A stretch of DNA of 7,571 nt from assembly GCA_937952875.1 (NCBI GenBank), contig CALFDI010000196.1, positions 1 to 7,571 on the forward strand, given 5' to 3'. The notes below the pieces were generated by a model. It was not told where the DNA came from, did no database searches, and saw only the letters and a program-made list of their open reading frames with translations. The DNA comes from an uncultured Verrucomicrobiales bacterium (lineage in GTDB: Bacteria > Verrucomicrobiota > Verrucomicrobiia > Verrucomicrobiales > Akkermansiaceae). The translations under genes and the position numbers were made by a program. Position 1 is the stretch's first letter; every line of letters starts with the position of its first letter. Shown here one piece after another: positions 1 through 6,200 of the stretch.

Positions 1-261
1 GGTGTAGAAGCGCTCATCATTGTGAGATAGTTCGAGAACGTCTCCTGAGATTGTAGCAGCCAGATCAACGATCGCTCCAGTGTGGGCAACTGTCGGACTA
101 CTCGCACTGGTGATATTACGCTTAGTCACACCCGAATCGAGACCTGTGATCTGACGCTGGATATCTTGGATTGTGCGACCACTGACAGTGTATTCGAAGT
201 CTTCGAGTGTGATCTTAAGTGTGAGTGAGCTGACATCTGTGTCTGTGATGCGGATCTGTGC
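1..261 (-). repeat. Repeat module 14, partial at the window edge
   Basis: About 87 residues, cut by the window. The strand pair is 'SSLTLKITLEDFEYTVSG', the helix-like part 'TIQDIQRQITGLDSG', and the beginning of the closing strand 'GDVLELSHNDERFYT'. The plan matches the other modules, although the G-E-x-W turn is missing and the helix is more polar. It probably opens a third array, inside Calx-beta-like domain 3. Confidence 0.42.
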
Positions 262-3200
262 CTGCTTCGTCGCAAGACGCACCTGACGTTCATTCTGCTC
301 ACCGAAGAAGACCACAGGGTTAAAGGCCTCATCTGCATTGTAAGTGCGTGTGCGCTCTGGAATCAGATCGATCACGACTGGAGCAGCAGGTGCCTTGCTG
401 AGACGTATCGTATACTCATCACGGATGATATTCTGGAAGTATTCATCAGACGGCTGTTCGAAGATATCAAAGCGAGACGTGTTATCAGGAGCAGTCGTCC
501 ATGGGCTAATTCCACTACTATCTGGATCGACGAGGAAGGTGCTCGTGATCGGATCATAGAAGCGAATGATTCCAGACTGTCCCTGACCAGCTCCATCAGT
601 GAACTCGAGGCGCTTGCCATCGAGAGTGACTGCATTCTGGTTAGTCGGCTGACCAGGTATTGAGACGATTGCCTCGTAGAACTGGCCAATCGCAACTCCC
701 TGCTCACGATCTGCGAATGGGCTCTCCTCACCGAAGACGTTAGAGAAACGCTCGTAAGTCACTTTTGATCCAACAACGATAAAGTAGTTACCAACCTCAT
801 CGAGCTGATACTCGTGGAATGGATCTCCGTCTTCGAAGCTACCCGCATCGATGACACCCACACGGTTCTCAGACGGTGTGACTTCTACGATTGTATTCAG
901 GCCAGTCTCCTTAAAGAGTCTGAGAGTCGGCGCAGCAGTGAAGTCCACAGAGTCCGTGATGTTAAAGAATCCACGGCTGAAGTCGAAGCCGAGACGATCG
1001 AATGTCTCGGAGCCGTTGACGCGGTTCGCCCCATCGATATCAACGATGACTTGAACAGCTCCAGTGCCGCGCTGGACATCCACTGAAGATGGAACTGGCA
1101 CAGGAATCGTGCTCTTCTTCGTGATAGTGATTCTAGCACCTGCATTATCAGCCTCGAGCTCTACATCTCCAAGTGCAGCGAGTCCTGTATTAACGGCTTC
1201 TACTAGCTTAGCCGCAACATTTCCGAGTGTTCTCGGTCCATCATTAGAAGATGTAACGTAGCTGTAAGTGCGGCCATCAAGAATGATGCTCCAAGTTGTG
1301 CCAGCAGTCCAAGACCCTGTCAGCTCGAAGCTATTCGAGTTATAGAAGGCAGTCGCGTCTGATGGCGTATCAGTCGTCGCGTAGTCACCATTCTGAGCAA
1401 TGCGTGTGCGAGTCTGCTGAATTTGGTTTGTGCTAATAATATCCCCTGCTGTGGCTGGTGCAGTAGCATTACGAGAAAGCTGAATCGTATTGCCAACTGC
1501 TGTCGCAGTGATCGCGCCTGAATTTAATTCTGCGGCGAAGCTTGCTGCGAGTTGCCCGATTGTGGTGAAGGTGCCGCTAAAGGATGAGCCGTTATTTGTC
1601 AGCGCTCCATTTTCTAACTTCAGATCCGCAAGACCTGGAATATTCACGCGCCATGCATCTCCTGTGCGGATAGTATTATTTACCCCATCAGCAGGCTGAA
1701 GCTCTATCCTCTGGGTGTAATCCACATCGATCATACCACTATGGCTCGCAATAGCTGTCAGCGGAGTTGTAAATGCAGTCGTCGCATTCGCTGTCACTGC
1801 AGCCCCAGCTGTGCGCTTCACGATCAGGACAGAGTCACCGTTTACGAAGCTAGAAATACCAGCTAGAGAATCGATATCACCAGCTAGGTCTGTAGCGACA
1901 GTATTGAGGGTATTCGCAGCGTTTGTCACAGCATACGTGCCAGCCTCAGATCCATCGACATTCGCAGTCCAAGTCACATTCGTATGAACCGTGCCGCTCA
2001 GGTCGAGTTGAGTGATCACTCCAGCCGTGCTAGTCGCTGCGACGCTCTGAACGAGGCGAGCATCAAAGGCTGTCGCACTAGAACGGATAATGTAGAGTTC
2101 AGCAGTCGCATCTGTCGTGCCGATAGTGAACAGCTGGAATCCTGCGATCGTCGCATCATCCAGAGCATTCAGCCTCGCCTGCACTGACGCGGCACTTGAT
2201 GTCTCAGCGATGGTGTATGCACCTGAACCACTCGTATTTCTCTGCTCGAGTGCCCACTCAACTCCTGCAGGCACAGTATTCGGAGGATTAAGTGTAACGA
2301 TGGCATTTACCACTGATGCCAGTGGTGAAACGACCTGGAGATCCACAGTGAAGTCAGTTGCGGTGCTACCGACGATGAGTAGCTCACCCGTCGCACTCTT
2401 ATGCACCTGATAGCCATTCATTTCAGTCGCATCTGCGAGTTCATCAGTGGCATTTTCAGATACAGCGAGTGTCGCCGTGACGATGGTATCACCTGAGCCA
2501 TCAGTAAGCGTGTAGACTTCATTCGCGATGCTCGCTGTTCCTGCGACTCCATAGCGCTCTGCACGAAGAGCTGTTCCAATCGCGATGACCACTGGAGCCA
2601 TAGCATTATCCTGAATCTGAACGTCGAAGGCTGTGTTGCTAGAACGAACGACGATCAGCTTATTCGAATCAGCTGAATCAACAAAGGCTGTGAGACCGCT
2701 GACAGCGCTAAGCTGTGTCGCGAGAGTCGAAACACGATTTGTGAGAGAACCACTTGCGACTGGAGTTGTCTCTGTGAATGCACCGCTTCCTGCAGTCAGA
2801 CGATATGCGGCACGCCATGGACCTGATGTATCACCGCCAGTTGCATCGATCACTCGAGCGGCTTGGCTATCTCCTACAGAGAGCGTAGTAAGAGTAGAAT
2901 CTCTGAGTAGCTCAGCATTAAAGTCTGTGCCATCTAGTTTAACGATGATGAGCTGATCAGTTCCGCCATTAAGGAGTCTATAGCCAGCCGCTGCTGTCTG
3001 AGTCGCAAGAGTATCGCTCACATCTTCTCCACCAGTTGCAGTGAATGATGCGATGGTCGCACCTCCGGCAGCTAGACGTAGGGTGTATTCCTCTCCTGCA
3101 GCTGCTGTTCCTGTAATGGTGTAGGTCTCAGCTCTCGGCGTAGTCGCACCAGTGGTGATGACTTTACTGAACTCTAGGGCAAAGGCAGCTCCTGATAGGC

Positions 3201-6200
3201 GAAGCACAGTGAGAGTCGCCCCATCCGTGCTTGCAAGTGTGAGTGCATCGCTAGAAATCGATGTGGCTAATTTAGTCGCGAGAGTCGCGCTCGTATCAGC
3301 AGCTGCTACGACTGCCTCGCCACGAGCTAATTCATTTCCACTGCCGTCAACTGCACGGACAATCCACTCTTCTCCCGCTACCACTGTCGGAACAGTAATA
3401 AAGGCTGACTGAGCTGTCGAAGTAGCTGGGACTGAGCCTTCACCAGATGGGATGACATCCACTCCTCCGAAGCTGAGTGTGTTACTCCCTGCTGCAGTGA
3501 GCTTGAGAGTATTTCCTACGACTGCTGGTGAGAGACCACTGAGAGCTGGGAGAGAGACGAACTCTGCAGCGAGAGCTGCTGGTGTCGCTGTGCCAACCAC
3601 TGCTGAGTAGTCTGTGTTATTCACCGTGATGACCCATGTCTCACCCGTGCGAACTGCCGCGTCGAATGTGATTGTGAGGTCCGTAAATGGTGTCGCTGCG
3701 ACATTGCCGGAGGCAGCTGCGTTAGCTGTGACCGCAGCATTAATGCTCACTCCAGTCACATCTGAGACCGAGGTGTAGCCAAGTGTGAATGCGTTCGTAG
3801 TATTTGAAACAGTCAGAACAGCTCCACTCGATGTCGCTGTGAAGTTCGTGAGAGACGTAAGCTGAGACGCCAGATTCGATGCGATCGATATGAGTGAACT
3901 TGAAGCGCTCAGAACGACAGAGGCATCTGCAATGCCATTGTTATCGATATCGATTTCAATGCGCTCCCCTGTTACTGGTGTGCCGAGGAATGTCAGCTGA
4001 GCTTCATCGAGCTGAATCAATGTCGTCCCATCTGACTGAGTCAGCTGAGTATTTGTCGTCACTGTTCCAGAGTTCTCAACGATCTGGACAAGACCACCAG
4101 GCTCGCCATCTGCACCGATGAGGTTAAAGCCAGCGCTATCGGCAATCTTAAGGATCGTCTCACCTGAAGTATTGACTGTAGCGGAGCTAGGGTTTGCAGG
4201 ATCCTTGAAACGATCTGGAAGGAGATCGATGAGCTTCTGCGCAACCTCCTGAAGATTGCTCACTGTATTATCTACGACGTAAGCGTAGTCACGGTGACGA
4301 AGTCCGAGCGTCCATCTATCTCCGATCTCGACTGTTCCGTTGAGTCTCAATGTCAGTTCATCGAAGAATGTTCCCGCAGCAGCTGTTGCATTATCTGCGA
4401 TGTTTCCAGTGATCGCTTCTGGCTTAAGAAGTGAGTCAGTGATCTTAAAGCCGAAGACGTCATAACTTCCGTCACCATCACCGAGGATACGGGCATATGG
4501 TGTGGTGTCATCGATCGCTCCACCGGCAAAATCAGTATTTCCAACAAAGGCATCGTTAAAGGTGAAGAATCTCGAGTCATCCAGATCACCGCTCGCATCG
4601 AAGTTGATACGATCGAAGTCAGTGAGATTTACCTCAGAGACATTTCCATTCTGATCAATGGTGATTCCATTATTACCGCTATCATTTTCCAGAACAGGAT
4701 CTGGAACGAAGATAAAGCTATCTACCTGATGCTGCTCGAGAGAGACATGTAGATCATAAGTCACACCATCTGGAAGACCATCTGTGCTGAGCGCATTCGA
4801 GACCTCGATGGTGTATGTGCCAGGCTGAGTGAATGTAGTGCTGATGTAGTCGTTAAAGAAGGTCTCATTATCTGGACCACCGCCGAGTTCTGGTGATGAG
4901 AAGCCAAGGCCAGCCTCGTGGATATCACCAGTCGGGCTGAAGATGACAAGTCTGCTGGACCAGAAGACCTGATCTCCAAAGTCAAAGGAGTTATCGAGAT
5001 CGAACACACCACGAACAGCTCCATTTTGAGCATTATCAATCATGGTCTGAGTAACCTCGAACTTATAGTAATCGTTCTCACCGTCACCTGACCCCTGAAT
5101 TGTGATGTGTGGGAGGTATGAAAGAACAGCTGCGTTCGGGTCGATTGCTCCAATATCTGGGTTAGCATTCGTATTCCACTTACCAAAGTCGAGGTTCTGA
5201 GCGCTCTCGATGTCGTTATGGATCTCACTGGTCTCTGGTAACTCAGAGACACCGAAGTCACCCTGGAAACCGTAAGACTCACGTGCACCTGGCAGCCAGA
5301 GATTCAGAGTATATTCCGCTCCGTTCTCAACGAATGCCTCACCATCACTGACAACTGTGAGGAAGTATGTGCCAGCCTGGATGAAGCGGAAGGTCTGACT
5401 ATTCCCGAGAACCGCAGTATTTGGCCCCGGATTCCCAACATTCACAGAATTGATAATACTGACAGAACCTGCGAACGGAGTCGTCGAGGAAACTGATGAT
5501 CCATCATAGAGGCGGAGATACGCATCTTGATTGAGGTTCTCAGCAGTGATGACGATGCGGTAGACGTCAGCTAACTTATCACCAGAGCCAAAGACTGTCG
5601 CACGTGGAAGCTGTCCTGAACCGACTGGGACTGCAGATGGGCTAAAGAAGTTTCCAGGAATGAGCTGAGATGTCGCCTGTGTATCATGTGCTCCTGCCTG
5701 CTCCGCGATTGGGATGCTAACGAGATCACCGACAAAGCCTGAGCCAAGGAAGAGTTCCTGAGCTGGCTCTGATACGACAACGCCACCTGTGCCCTGATCT
5801 ATGATGATCTGCGGGCTGTCATCGTCTGCAAGCTCGATATCGAGAGAATCGAAGAACTCAGGCTCACCGTTAGACCCTGCAATGTATGTAACACTCTGAA
5901 CTCCGCGACCACTATCAGGACTAATACTGAGCGTATAAGAGTCACCATGTGCGACCACTCCAGAAAAGGTCACAGTAAATGTCTGGAAGCTCTCAGTCGC
6001 GACGCCGTCGTTAATCACTTTACCATTCGACTTACGAGTCGTTGAAGCCGTGAATGTCTTCGTATTTCCGACAGTATTCTCAAGGTTAATACTGGTCGCA
6101 TCAGACGTGATCGCCACGTTATCGAGGACCTCTGAGTTCGAGGCTGTGAGCGTAGAGACAAGTGATGCGATGACATCAGTGCGGGTCTGACCACTCGTTA

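Noticed and set aside
372..731. Minus-strand open frame of 119 codons
   Set aside because: It is in a different frame from the giant gene, which reads through the same bases with PPC and linker motifs. The Ser/Arg/Leu-heavy composition is typical of an out-of-frame reading.
814..1086. Plus-strand open frame of 90 codons
   Set aside because: It lies opposite the PPC-like domain 3 C-terminal part and shows no domain sense. It is a shadow of the minus-strand frame, whose stop-poor codon bias opens the complement.
2633..2956. Plus-strand open frame of 107 codons
   Set aside because: It overlaps modules 7 and 8 on the opposite strand, and its translation is only the mirror of Ala/Thr/Ser-rich repeats.
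1084..4404. CRISPR array or short DNA tandem repeat
   Set aside because: The periodicity of about 300 bases exists at protein level. DNA copies are too diverged for a CRISPR or microsatellite, and no constant short repeat with unique spacers is seen.
4405..4680. RTX-type calcium nonapeptides in the Asp/Asn/Gly-rich stretch
   Set aside because: The stretch has acidic turns but no repeated G-G-x-G-x-D-x-x-x pattern, so it is better explained as the leader of PPC-like domain 3.
5041..5043. In-frame ATG at this position as a possible true start
   Set aside because: It falls in the middle of PPC-like domain 2, between two of its core strands, and the frame is open for more than 840 codons upstream. 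The same reasoning excludes the ATGs at 2599-2601, 2419-2421 and 1732-1734.
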